This document shows, piece by piece, positions 25,031 to 33,900 of a stretch of 56,376 nt of DNA; position 1 is the stretch's first letter, and each line of letters begins with the position of its first letter. The position numbers and the translations under genes were made by a program. Source of the stretch: Candidatus Caldarchaeum subterraneum (GTDB lineage: Archaea; Thermoproteota; Nitrososphaeria_A; Caldarchaeales; Caldarchaeaceae); the NCBI GenBank assembly GCA_937934305.1, contig CALHAG010000008.1, positions 1 to 56,376 on the forward strand, in the 5' to 3' direction. A model generated the notes under the pieces. It made no database searches. It was not told where the DNA came from and was given only the letters and a program-made list of their open reading frames with translations.

Positions 25031-26091
25031 GAAACACCTATTCTAATACGGGGGTCTAGGATTGCGTAGACAAGTTCTAGGACAAACACTGTGATGGCGA
25101 GTAAGTAGGCATATATCACTACAAGTCCGACGATTACGGGTGTGTCGAACAATGCTGCGGCTTCGTAGAAGAGCCTACCTACTCCTGGCCAGTTGAAGAC
25201 TGTCTCGGTTATCACTGCGCCTGTCCAAGAAGCTATGAGGGTGAGGGAGAGGTCTGTCACGATGGGTGGAAGCGTGGGTCTAAGTATGTATCTCCGTCTC
25301 ACCAAGTCCTCTGGGAGACCCTTCGCTTTAGCTACTTCGACGAAATCCTCTTTTGAAAAAATTAGGAAAAATGTTCTTCTGGTGTATATGTTGAAGAAGC
25401 TGTAGGCGATGAGCCAGGACATTATCGGTAGTATCATGTGTCGGAGGACGCTGAGTGCGTACTCGAATCTATCTGTCGGAGGAGGTATGTCCACCATCCC
25501 GCCATATGGGAGAATTCTGAGGACCGAGGCGAAGATAATGATGAGGAATAGTCCGTAGAACCAGCCGGGAAGGGCTGAGAAAGGTGCCAGCAGTGAAACT
25601 ATTTTATCGGTTCTCGAGCCGTATTTTCTGCTGAGGTATAGTCCGCCAAATAATCCGATGAAGAAGAGTATGAGCTGTGTTGTAGTGAAGAGTAGGACTG
25701 TGTTAGGAAGCCGCTCCATGAGGATTATTCTAACGTTTCTGGAGCCGCTGTCGCTGCTGAGGAAGAGCGCTCTTCCAAGGTTGAGCGTCAACGCGTCTGC
25801 TAAGTAGTTGAAGCTCCTTATGAAAAATGGCTGGTCAAATCCCAGCCTTTTTATCTCGTTTTCATAGAGTTCTGTGACGAGTTTCTTTAGAGCCGTCTCG
25901 TTCAAACCCCTGTAGGCAGGGTTCTGGTATACTGATGTGGAGACTCTGAAGAGGACCTCGCTCTTGATTATCTCGTCAACGTATCCACCCATGTTGGCTA
26001 TAAGTATAGTTACATACACCGCTGCCACTACCGTCAGAAATAACACTATCCCCCGTCTGGCTAAGTAGAGAGCTATACGCTTTACCTGCAT
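25027..26091 (-). CDS. Peptide ABC transporter permease, OppB/DppB type
   Basis: This 354-residue inner-membrane permease has the OppB layout: an N-terminal helix (about 10-30), an outer loop of about 90 residues, five further helices, and the EAA loop VEVAKAKGLPEDLVRRRYILRP. The terminal LDPRIRIG is characteristic of OppB. It is encoded 46 bases after the binding-protein gene and overlaps oppC by 4 bases. Confidence 0.95.
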   Translation of the reverse strand: MQVKRIALYLARRGIVLFLTVVAAVYVTILIANMGGYVDEIIKSEVLFRVSTSVYQNPAYRGLNETALKKLVTELYENEIKRLGFDQPFFIRSFNYLADALTLNLGRALFLSSDSGSRNVRIILMERLPNTVLLFTTTQLILFFIGLFGGLYLSRKYGSRTDKIVSLLAPFSALPGWFYGLFLIIIFASVLRILPYGGMVDIPPPTDRFEYALSVLRHMILPIMSWLIAYSFFNIYTRRTFFLIFSKEDFVEVAKAKGLPEDLVRRRYILRPTLPPIVTDLSLTLIASWTGAVITETVFNWPGVGRLFYEAAALFDTPVIVGLVVIYAYLLAITVFVLELVYAILDPRIRIGVS

Positions 26092-26137
26092 ACCCTGTTT
26101 AAAAAATGAAAGAGTTTGAAAAAAGGGTTTTGTTTCT

Positions 26138-28867
26138 TCAGCTCTTTTGCTGTGCTGCGGCTCTTCTTCCCCTTGCGAACGTTAACCCTATGCCGGCGAG
26201 TGACAAGACTATCGCTACTGCGGCGAGTGCCGTTGCAAGCGTGATGGAGCCCTGCACTCCCTGGAGTGATGTGTTGACGTTGTTTAGCTGGTTGTTCAAG
26301 TTGTCGATCGATGACCTGAGGCCTGCGATCTTCGAGTCGGCGTCTGCTTTGGCTTTGGCTATCTCGCTAAGCATAGAGTCTCTAAAGCTGAGGACGTTGA
26401 GGGATGCTGTTGCCGATACGGGGACTCCGACGAGTTTCGAGACAACAATCGCTTCTATGGATGCCGTGCCTATCGGCATTGCGTAGGTGTTTTCTGGCTT
26501 GAGGATTATGCGCCATTCACCGTCTGTCACTGGTTCAGCGAACCCGACCGAAACACCTGCGGGGCTTGACAGGATGTACTTGACGTATGCGATGTCATCG
26601 GTTCTGTATGGTTGTCCTCCGAAAGTGACCGAGAGCTTAAGCTCTGAGGGGAATCCCTGCTCCACGGCTGATGGAACACTTGTGAACTTGGCTTCTGGGA
26701 TGATGGGTTTGGTGAACCGTGCCCATTTATCAGCTGTGTCTGGGAATTCCCTGAATGCCTTTATCACCACTGCCTTGGCGGTTGGGTCGACCTTCTCTAT
26801 GTAGAAGGGACCATTTCCTACGAGGAAGTGGCCCATGCTCTGGTACCATCTCTTGAGGTTCTGGTATCTGTTGACCGCCTCGTCCTTCGTGACATATTGT
26901 CCGAGCACCTTCTCATACGGGATGTACTGCTGCGCGATTGCTTTGTCTAGCTGGGCCGCGAGGACGGGTAGTGAAGGGCCTGCTAGCAGGTTCATCCACT
27001 CTACCTTCTGTGCATCGGCTTTGTCGGCGGAGAACGCGAGCTCCCCAGCCTCCTCAGCCAAAGCACCAACAGCAACGACATGCCATGGACCGGGTCCTTG
27101 GGCGTAATCTGTGAAGAACCATGAAGCGGCTTCATTCGCAATCCATTCAGCGTCAAGGTAGGTCCTGTCAGAGTACACTTCTATCACCAGCGGGTCCTCG
27201 CTTATTATTCTTAGACCCTTGAATACAGCTCTGAACTCCTCGAAGACTGGGACGTATGATTCGTCGTACAATGGGCTCTTCGGGTCGGCTCTGTCAAAGG
27301 TCAGTATGTAGGAGTAGACTATGTCGGCTAAGGAGAACGTGCTGCCGTCATGGAATTTTCTCTTAAACAGGTCGTCCTCGAAATATATCACTGACTTGAC
27401 TTTTGCGGTGGTTCCGGATGGCGCGGTGATTATCTCCTGTTTTTCAGCATCCCAACCATACCATGCATCTTCAGGAACCCTAATCTCGGGAACAAACCTC
27501 AGAGTTACCCAGTCAAGCGTGGCGCCTACGGGGTTTCCGAATGTGACATAGACTTCTGCGTTCTTTATCCTGTTAGGCCAGTAGAGCCCTGTGTAAGGGT
27601 CGGGCATGAGTGCTGGGTCGGACGTAGCTCTTATGAAGAACATGTCGTAAATCCAGTTGCTTCCTGCGACAGGGTTGACAGGGTCTACAAGAAGGTCTGT
27701 CGACGCTATCTTAACGGAGCCGCCTACTCTGTCGCTGAATCTAATTGTGTAGGGCCAAAGCCTCGCGCCGGAGAATCCTCCCGCCAGGTCATATGTTAGA
27801 ACAACATCTTTTCTTGCAGGCCATGGAGCTATTTGGTGAATAACCCATACTCTTGCCGAGTCTCTCATCGACAGCCACAGAGCCTTGGTGACCAGCTCAT
27901 CTCTCTCCTCTATCGTGGCGAAGTCGTTGTTCCAAAGCTTGCCAGCGACTCTGTCGAACTCTGGGTCAGGTTTGTAGGCCTGCCACAACGGCACGGGCTG
28001 ACCTCTCGGCGTGTAATAGAAACCAAAGTTGGTTCCCCCCTCGTTTCTGTCAATAGCTGTAGCTATCCAGCCGCCTGTGTAGAGATGCCAATTTCCATCG
28101 GCTGGGTTGCCCCTCAACCATATCGGTGAGGCCTCTCTGCTGGTCTTATACTGTCTATCAACTGTGAAGCCAAGCTTTTCAAGCTGCGAAGCCACGTAGT
28201 CACCTATCTGCCTCCTCTGATCCTCGACTCTTATTAGGAATATCAGGGTTACAGGCTCGCCTTTATAGTACCATTTGCCCTCACGTAACTCAGCTCCCAG
28301 TTTCGTCATCTCTTGGTTGATGATTTGGCGCCCCTTTTCGAAATTGTACGCATACTCCTTCTCGATTTGCTTGATGGTGTCGGCGTATCTCGCGTAGTCT
28401 GGGAAAGCAGGTGTGAGAGCTGTGTATCTCGGGACACCTAAGCCACCCATTATCTCGTTGGCTATGTAGTCCCTGTCGATGACATAGTTCATAGCTTCTC
28501 TTATTCCCGGTACACTGAATGGGTTAAGCTTCCCGGTAGCAGGAAACTCTGGGCCAACGGGGTTGAAGGTCAACTCATAGAATAGACCGTAGGAGTAGAT
28601 GTACCAGAGGTCGGGTGACTCCCTGACCCTCCTGAAAAGCTCCGGGTCTCTCAAGTCCCTGAAGTAGACATGCATTTCTCCCTTCTGAAGCATGTCAATT
28701 GCCTTAGCCTGGTCTTGTTCGATGAAGAAGCTTACTTCGTCCACCCAAGGACCACGCGGAACCTGCTGCGCCTGCGCAGGAATAGTTCCAATCACCAGTC
28801 CAAGCAACAGCAGCGAAGCAAGGGCAGCTAGAAATTCTCCCCGATTTAAAGGCGACCTTTTCAACAT
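26138..28867 (-). CDS. Large membrane-tethered solute-binding protein, family 5 (peptide type)
   Basis: This 909-residue lipid-free binding protein has a Sec-type signal peptide ending about residue 33 (AQA before Q). Family 5 sequence motifs appear in the first part (ADPELFRRVRESPD, then YVIDRDYIANEIM). At 909 residues it is about 300 longer than common OppA proteins. The last about 90 residues form a predicted coiled coil (SKIAGLRSSIDNLNNQLNNV) and then one membrane helix with a basic end (ARGRRAAAQQK). It is thus anchored to the outer face of the membrane by a stalk, as is common for archaeal binding proteins. First gene of the opp operon. Confidence 0.92.
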   Translation of the reverse strand: MLKRSPLNRGEFLAALASLLLLGLVIGTIPAQAQQVPRGPWVDEVSFFIEQDQAKAIDMLQKGEMHVYFRDLRDPELFRRVRESPDLWYIYSYGLFYELTFNPVGPEFPATGKLNPFSVPGIREAMNYVIDRDYIANEIMGGLGVPRYTALTPAFPDYARYADTIKQIEKEYAYNFEKGRQIINQEMTKLGAELREGKWYYKGEPVTLIFLIRVEDQRRQIGDYVASQLEKLGFTVDRQYKTSREASPIWLRGNPADGNWHLYTGGWIATAIDRNEGGTNFGFYYTPRGQPVPLWQAYKPDPEFDRVAGKLWNNDFATIEERDELVTKALWLSMRDSARVWVIHQIAPWPARKDVVLTYDLAGGFSGARLWPYTIRFSDRVGGSVKIASTDLLVDPVNPVAGSNWIYDMFFIRATSDPALMPDPYTGLYWPNRIKNAEVYVTFGNPVGATLDWVTLRFVPEIRVPEDAWYGWDAEKQEIITAPSGTTAKVKSVIYFEDDLFKRKFHDGSTFSLADIVYSYILTFDRADPKSPLYDESYVPVFEEFRAVFKGLRIISEDPLVIEVYSDRTYLDAEWIANEAASWFFTDYAQGPGPWHVVAVGALAEEAGELAFSADKADAQKVEWMNLLAGPSLPVLAAQLDKAIAQQYIPYEKVLGQYVTKDEAVNRYQNLKRWYQSMGHFLVGNGPFYIEKVDPTAKAVVIKAFREFPDTADKWARFTKPIIPEAKFTSVPSAVEQGFPSELKLSVTFGGQPYRTDDIAYVKYILSSPAGVSVGFAEPVTDGEWRIILKPENTYAMPIGTASIEAIVVSKLVGVPVSATASLNVLSFRDSMLSEIAKAKADADSKIAGLRSSIDNLNNQLNNVNTSLQGVQGSITLATALAAVAIVLSLAGIGLTFARGRRAAAQQKS

Positions 28868-28897
28868 TTTTCCTCAAAAATAAATGAACATCAGATG

Positions 28898-28907
28898 TGT
28901 ATAAACG
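28898..28907 (-). promoter_or_regulatory. Promoter of the peptide-transporter operon
   Basis: GTTTATACAC on the minus strand is centred about 35 bases before the ATG of the binding-protein gene. A TGAGGA sequence just upstream of the ATG could be a ribosome-binding site, so this mRNA has a short leader. Confidence 0.5.
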
Positions 28908-28998
28908 TTTTGTTCATAACTGACATTGAGGCAAATGACAGTTTTCCCACATTTCACGCATAACATAAATAAAGCACCACAGTCGGCTGAAGTTGGGG

Positions 28999-29072
28999 GC
29001 CCAGGTGGTATAGCCAGGTTAGCATCGCCGGCTGTCGCCCGGCGGACCCGGGTTCAAATCCCGGCCTGGGCG
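28999..29072 (+). tRNA. tRNA-Asp (GUC anticodon)
   Basis: The cloverleaf can be drawn directly. The acceptor arms GCCCAGG and CCTGGGC pair over 7 bases with discriminator G73, as needed for Asp. The anticodon stem GCCGG/CCGGC encloses the loop CTGTCGC (anticodon GTC). The T arm is CCGGG-TTCAAAT-CCCGG. The D arm is the usual GTATAGCCAGGTTAGCAT type, with one weak pair. There is no intron and no encoded CCA. An AT-rich box (CATAAATA, 28964-28971) sits about 31 bases upstream. Confidence 0.97.
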
Positions 29073-29114
29073 CTGCTTATGAACTTTTTAATCGTGTCGG
29101 AGGGTTAACAGATT

Positions 29115-30323
29115 ATGCGGGAGAGGCTTTGGGCCTCTAGGCGGGTTGCTGTCCCCGGCATTGCTTTGGCTACTTTAGCGGGGGTGTTTGGGGTTTTGCT
29201 TGGAGCGTTCTGGCTGCTGTCTTTGTCCGGTTCAAGGATGTTCACTCAGCTTGTCATACATCATCCTAAGCTGGTGCTTTACGGCTTCGTCTACACGTTC
29301 ATAGCCTCTGTAGCAGCCATACTGGTCCCAAGGTTCAGAGAATTTTCTCCTCAGAGGTATGTGAGGATGCGGCAGGTTTCGGTTTCTCTTCTCGCGGGAG
29401 GCATTGTATTGTCAGTTTTAGTGTATCCTTTCAATTTTCTTGGATTTTTGCTGGCAAGCTTGGGAGCCTCGGCGTTGACCGTCTATATTGTGAAGATTGT
29501 CGGCAGGCCGAGAGGATATCTCGCACCCGCCGACCCCTTAATTATTCTCTCGATGATTTCGATGTCTGTCACGGTAGCGGTTCATGGCTGGCTTGAGCTA
29601 TCGGGTTTCAACCCATTCTCGAGAGAAGGAATGGTGCAGCTAGGATTGTACGGTGCACCGGCCTCCATGGTCTTCGGCATAGGCATCAAGACCGTGCGCT
29701 TCCGCATAGACACTCTTTTGCGAAGAGGTTTATCATGGATGCTCACCCCCACACAGCTCCTCACTATTTTCTCCGCATTAGCTGCAGCGGTCACCGGAAA
29801 CCATCTCTACGAAACTCTATCATCTGTGTTTTTCCTCGCATCATCGGCTTTGTGGATTTTTTCTGTCAATGCTTTTCACAGAATTACAAGTGGGGTGTTG
29901 TTTGATAGGATGGCTGAGAGAGACAGGGCGCGATATCTCTATTTCTCGATGCTATACACTATTGCCTCGGCCTGGCTCCTCGCGGCAGCGGCACTTGGAC
30001 TGCTCACGCAGCTAATCAGGGAAACTCATCCGATGACAGGGTATCTACTCAGGGACAGCTTCATCCACTCATTCACGGTAGGCTTCATAGCAAACATGAT
30101 ACTTGCATATTCGCCGATAATTCTCCCAAGCCTCATCACCGGCCGCATACCATACAAGGGCCTGAGCTATCTGCCAGCTATTTTACTAAACATGGGAAAC
30201 ATCGCCAGAGTGGGATGGTTTCTCTCCGGAGCGTTTCCGAGCATTCTCCTCACAACAGCGATTACAGTGCTATACATCGCCTCGATATTCCTGACGTTAG
30301 CCATGATGCATAATCTACGTTAG
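29115..30323 (+). CDS. NnrS-like multi-pass membrane protein
   Basis: This 402-residue protein has about 10-12 membrane helices. The early HHPKLVLYGFVYTFIASVAA and later DSFIHSFTVGFIANMILAYSP segments resemble NnrS proteins, haem- and copper-containing membrane proteins linked in bacteria to nitric oxide response. Family placement is by eye and only moderate. CTTTTTAAT at 29084-29092 is 26 bases upstream of the ATG, so the mRNA looks leaderless. It meets a hemerythrin gene tail-to-tail with both stops in a shared TTAG. Confidence 0.6.
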   Translation: MRERLWASRRVAVPGIALATLAGVFGVLLGAFWLLSLSGSRMFTQLVIHHPKLVLYGFVYTFIASVAAILVPRFREFSPQRYVRMRQVSVSLLAGGIVLSVLVYPFNFLGFLLASLGASALTVYIVKIVGRPRGYLAPADPLIILSMISMSVTVAVHGWLELSGFNPFSREGMVQLGLYGAPASMVFGIGIKTVRFRIDTLLRRGLSWMLTPTQLLTIFSALAAAVTGNHLYETLSSVFFLASSALWIFSVNAFHRITSGVLFDRMAERDRARYLYFSMLYTIASAWLLAAAALGLLTQLIRETHPMTGYLLRDSFIHSFTVGFIANMILAYSPIILPSLITGRIPYKGLSYLPAILLNMGNIARVGWFLSGAFPSILLTTAITVLYIASIFLTLAMMHNLR

Positions 30324-30856
30324 ATTTCGTCCGCGGCTTTTTCGAGCCTGTGATGCTCCTCCTCGCCTACTTCCCTCAGCTCGACCTCTTCATAGCATGT
30401 GTGGGTTTGGCGGACATCTTCTTCGGTGACCACGTTCTCGCCCATGGGAAAGAGAATATCGTTCTCTTTCGCTATGTGTTGTCTAATCAGGCTGATGTAG
30501 TCTTCGCAAACTGTCAACACCTCATCCAGTCCTGAGCCATCGCTGAAGTATGTCTCAGCGGCTTTCTCCAACCGACTTATCAGCTGTCGGCCCAATTGAT
30601 GCTCATACAACATGACTCCAATAGGCCCGCCTTCACGCGGTATACCCCTCTTCTCCATACATGGGAAAAGGCATCGTTCCTCTTTGCCGTGGTGGCACCT
30701 ATCGGTGAACAGTTTGGCAAACTCAATAAACTTCTCGAGGCTGCCACGTTCTATGCGCTTGCTCCGCCGCCACTCCGACACCCTGTTCTCAAGCCTTGCA
30801 ACAGCTCTCAAAATAACCTCATGATCCCTCAATAGAGAATGTGTCAAACTCTCCAA
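30320..30856 (-). CDS. Hemerythrin-type (HHE) diiron protein
   Basis: This 178-residue protein of helical bundle type has the ligand pattern of hemerythrin-like proteins: H12 (RDHEVIL), H56 and E60 (CHHGKEE), H86 (YEHQLGR), H127 and E131 (HIAKEND). Such proteins bind O2 or nitric oxide at a diiron site or help repair iron-sulfur damage. The proximity to a NnrS-like membrane protein suggests nitric oxide or oxygen handling. The C-terminal tail (VGEEEHHRLEKAADEI) is acidic. Confidence 0.9.
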   Translation of the reverse strand: MESLTHSLLRDHEVILRAVARLENRVSEWRRSKRIERGSLEKFIEFAKLFTDRCHHGKEERCLFPCMEKRGIPREGGPIGVMLYEHQLGRQLISRLEKAAETYFSDGSGLDEVLTVCEDYISLIRQHIAKENDILFPMGENVVTEEDVRQTHTCYEEVELREVGEEEHHRLEKAADEI

Positions 30857-30950
30857 GGCATTATCCAGTCACTCTACCTAGATATAAACCAGTTGCGGCA
30901 AGTCTCCAACCTAACTTTTCTAAATAATAGCCGCTTCTATGCTCTGAAGT

Positions 30951-31520
30951 TTAAATCGGCTCTATATCGCATTTGATGATGCCTTTTCCAACCGTTTCGT
31001 TGCGTGTCTTGTATCCATACTCGTGGAGTATGGCTTTGACAGATTCATAGACACATTGGGTTGACTCGGGCCTACTTCCTACGCCCAGCACAGCTATTTC
31101 ATATTGCTTCATCTGCTTATGCCTGACTTCGAGGCGTTTGAGTGGAAAGAATTGTCCGACGGTTTTTGCAAGCTCGAAAAGCTCCTCAACACTTGCAGCA
31201 TAGACTTTGAGGACTTTGCCGACATCTCTTCCAAGCTGCCTAAACCTTTCAAGAAGTTTCTCTTTGTTCACGGTGTAGAGGTCAGCTATCAACATGTCCA
31301 TGAACTCTGAGGGGAGCACCACCGCGTCCAAGTCTCTCAGTAGAACATGAGCCCTGAAAAGTGCCTTTACATCTTGAGGCTCAATGTTTTCGTTCATCAT
31401 TTCCACGAAGGTTTGGAGAATCTGGTTGGTCAATGAATAAAGTGTCATGTGCTTAGCTTCAGCCAGTTTTGATAGCGCGTCAGCTATCTCGGCGTCGACT
31501 GCAAGGGAGGCTCTAACCAT
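30951..31520 (-). CDS. Ribbon-helix-helix domain protein of unknown role
   Basis: This is a 189-residue protein. The first about 45 residues (RASLAVDAEIADALSKLAEA, then TLYSLTNQILQTFVEMM) fit a ribbon-helix-helix DNA-binding unit. The remaining about 140 residues form an alpha/beta domain that I do not recognise, with a conserved-looking VLGVGSRPESTQCVYESVKA segment. It is likely a transcription regulator with a sensor domain, but the ligand and targets are unknown. It is 31 bases downstream of the radical SAM gene on the same strand. Confidence 0.6.
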   Translation of the reverse strand: MVRASLAVDAEIADALSKLAEAKHMTLYSLTNQILQTFVEMMNENIEPQDVKALFRAHVLLRDLDAVVLPSEFMDMLIADLYTVNKEKLLERFRQLGRDVGKVLKVYAASVEELFELAKTVGQFFPLKRLEVRHKQMKQYEIAVLGVGSRPESTQCVYESVKAILHEYGYKTRNETVGKGIIKCDIEPI

Positions 31521-31551
31521 GGCCGTAAACCATGCGTCAGCTCTATTAAGC

Positions 31552-32811
31552 TTAACGGAGAAACAGTGGATGAAAACGCAGAGACTTCTCGAAGGTTATT
31601 TCCTCGAAGTTGATGCCCAGCGACCGTGCGTATCGATATGACTCCAATATCTCCTCCTCTGTTGGATACCGTGCCATGTCGCTGTATCTTTTGTCGAAAC
31701 GCGGGTCGGATGGGTTGCAGTAGCAGTCTGGATGATACTGGTCCATGATGTTGACTGGGGTGCCTGGCATGTTCTCAGCTATCCATCGGAGCACCGGCTT
31801 CGTGCAGCATTCCAAGTGACCGGGCATAACCAGATGTCTGATGACAATGTCCTCACCCCATTCGTATATCTGTCTATGGTTTTGTGAAACTGTCTCAAAG
31901 TACCATGGTGTTCGAGAGAGCCATATTGCGCATTTGTTGTTGCCGAACTTGAAGTCGGGCAGCCAGATGTCGACGAGTTCGCGGAGTATCTTCATGGTTT
32001 CCCCGCTCATGTACATGTTGGAGTTCCAGAGAATAGGTGTGTTGAACTCCCCTTCGTAGTAGGCGTTTCTTGTGTCGAGGCTGTAGGGATAGTATATGTC
32101 CGCTTTGGCATCCATCGCCTCCGCATAGGTTTCTTTGAAAAACCTGAGCATGTTTATGGCTTCGACGATGGTGTGGAGATGTATGGTTGGCTCTCCGCCG
32201 ACAAGGTTGATGTTGTGACATCCCTCCATGCGTAGCTGCCACATGGCCCACGCCAGCATCTGGGAAGTGAAGACAACGCCGTTGTCCTTGTCATGTGATA
32301 TGTCGGCGTTTTGGCAGAAAACGCATCGCATGTTGCATGATGTGAAGAAGATTGTTCCGGAGCCTTTTGTGCCTCTTATCGGCAGCTCCTCTCCTCTGTG
32401 GTGAAAATAGCTTGAGACACGTGTGGTGGATTCAAGCTGACATGTCCCGTGTTTGCCGCCTGTCGTCCTGTCAACTCGGCAGTTCCATCGGCAGAAGTTG
32501 CAGTGGCGAAGCATCTTTTTCACCAACGCGGCTTTTACATCGAGGAGGTTAGGCTTCTCGGGCCTGAGTTCTTTGAATGTGATGGAGCCCTCTCTAATCC
32601 CTTGACGAATACGATGAAATTCTGAAGCAGCTTTGTCATGTAGGCGCCAAAGCTCCTCCTCTGTTAATCCATCAAGCTCATCGTAGATGGGGACGCGTCT
32701 GCACAGTAGATACTTCGCGGGCAGCTTGTTCACCGACACTTGGAAATACCAGTCGAGCCTTTCCCGTATCTCTGGTGTTTTCCAGACATGCAGGGACTCG
32801 AAGGCCGCCAT
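31552..32811 (-). CDS. Radical SAM enzyme, PflA-like
   Basis: This 419-residue protein has the radical SAM cluster motif C159-x3-C163-x2-C166 (CNMRCVFC) followed by GGEPTIHL. An extra cysteine cluster lies upstream (C104-x2-C107-x3-C111, C124), which could hold a second iron-sulfur cluster. The layout resembles proteins annotated as pyruvate-formate-lyase activating-like. No glycyl-radical partner is in the window, so the substrate is unknown. The C-terminal third (VMPGHLECCTKPVLRWIAEN) matches this group. Confidence 0.85.
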   Translation of the reverse strand: MAAFESLHVWKTPEIRERLDWYFQVSVNKLPAKYLLCRRVPIYDELDGLTEEELWRLHDKAASEFHRIRQGIREGSITFKELRPEKPNLLDVKAALVKKMLRHCNFCRWNCRVDRTTGGKHGTCQLESTTRVSSYFHHRGEELPIRGTKGSGTIFFTSCNMRCVFCQNADISHDKDNGVVFTSQMLAWAMWQLRMEGCHNINLVGGEPTIHLHTIVEAINMLRFFKETYAEAMDAKADIYYPYSLDTRNAYYEGEFNTPILWNSNMYMSGETMKILRELVDIWLPDFKFGNNKCAIWLSRTPWYFETVSQNHRQIYEWGEDIVIRHLVMPGHLECCTKPVLRWIAENMPGTPVNIMDQYHPDCYCNPSDPRFDKRYSDMARYPTEEEILESYRYARSLGINFEEITFEKSLRFHPLFLR

Positions 32812-32874
32812 TCCTAATACTAAATGGACTCGGTAAACTTATGCTTTTTATCCAGCCTGGGGAAACTCAGCCCC

Positions 32875-33894
32875 ATGTATAGGATCAGCGTTATCAAGGG
32901 AGACGGCATAGGCCCCCATATTGTTGAAGAGAGCTGTCGGCTCGTAGACTGGCTTTGTAAGAGGCTGGGTGTTGAACTGGAGTTCGCCGATGCTCCTGCG
33001 GGTGATGCGGTCAAAGAGGAGACCGGCTCTGCTCTTCCGCCCGAGTCTCTGGAGACTATTATGAAGAGTGATGCATGTCTCAAGGGCCCCGTAGGCGAGA
33101 CAGCGAGAGATGTGATAGTTTTTCTCCGGCAGAGACTGGACCTTTACGCCAACATCAGGCCTTTCAAGAATATGCCCGGCGTGAGGAGCAAATGGAGCGG
33201 GGTTGACTTTGTTGTCGTGAGGGAAAACACTGAGGATGTCTACAAATCTGTTGAGGATGTGGGGGTCGATTATGCCGTGGCTTTACTGGTTGTTTCGCGG
33301 CGTGCGGCTGAGAGAATCGCCCGTGTTGCCTTTGACATGGCGGAGACGAGGCGCCGTAAAGTTACTGTTGTTCACAAGAGTAACGTTGTCAGGGCTTATG
33401 GATTTTTCCGAGATGTTTGCCTAGAGGTTGCCAAAAATTATCGTGATGTGGTTGTTGATGAGATGTATGTGGACAACGCCGCTTACCAGATGGTTTTGAA
33501 TCCTCAGCAATTTGACATAGTTCTTACACCCAACATGTTCGGGGACATTTTAAGCGACCTCGCGGCAGGTGTTGTTGGCACAATCGGGATAGCTGGGTCA
33601 GCCAACGTGGGCGACCGTTTCGGGTTGTTTGAGCCGGTTCACGGCTCCGCTCCAACACTCAACCCTGAGCAAGCCAACCCAACGGGTCAATTGCTCGCCG
33701 CGAGGATGATGCTGGACTGGATGGGTCGCTTCAAGCAGGATAAGCGGTTGACGGAGGCTGGAGAGGTTCTCGAAAGAGCCGTGTACAACGTCTTGTCAGA
33801 GGGCCTTGTCCTGACAATGGACCTGGGAGGCTCGGCCACATGCAGCCAGTTTGTCGAAGAAGTGCGGAAAAAAGCAGAGACTCTCCTTAGGTGA
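32875..33894 (+). CDS. NAD(P)-dependent isocitrate/isopropylmalate-type dehydrogenase
   Basis: This protein of about 339 residues belongs to the beta-decarboxylating dehydrogenase family. It carries [10 protein letters not shown] at the start, [44 protein letters not shown] and [24 protein letters not shown] (not the RELTGG of isopropylmalate dehydrogenase) points to an isocitrate or homoisocitrate type. The exact substrate is uncertain. I chose the ATG at 32875 over an upstream one at 32824 because an AT-rich box (CTTTTTATC) is 27 bases before it. It is in an operon with homoserine kinase. Confidence 0.88.
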   Translation: MYRISVIKGDGIGPHIVEESCRLVDWLCKRLGVELEFADAPAGDAVKEETGSALPPESLETIMKSDACLKGPVGETARDVIVFLRQRLDLYANIRPFKNMPGVRSKWSGVDFVVVRENTEDVYKSVEDVGVDYAVALLVVSRRAAERIARVAFDMAETRRRKVTVVHKSNVVRAYGFFRDVCLEVAKNYRDVVVDEMYVDNAAYQMVLNPQQFDIVLTPNMFGDILSDLAAGVVGTIGIAGSANVGDRFGLFEPVHGSAPTLNPEQANPTGQLLAARMMLDWMGRFKQDKRLTEAGEVLERAVYNVLSEGLVLTMDLGGSATCSQFVEEVRKKAETLLR

Positions 33895-33900
33895 GGGCCT

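Noticed and set aside
28926-29108. Open frame of about 60 codons overlapping the tRNA gene
   Set aside because: It covers the tRNA-Asp gene, which has a full cloverleaf, and has no coding support.
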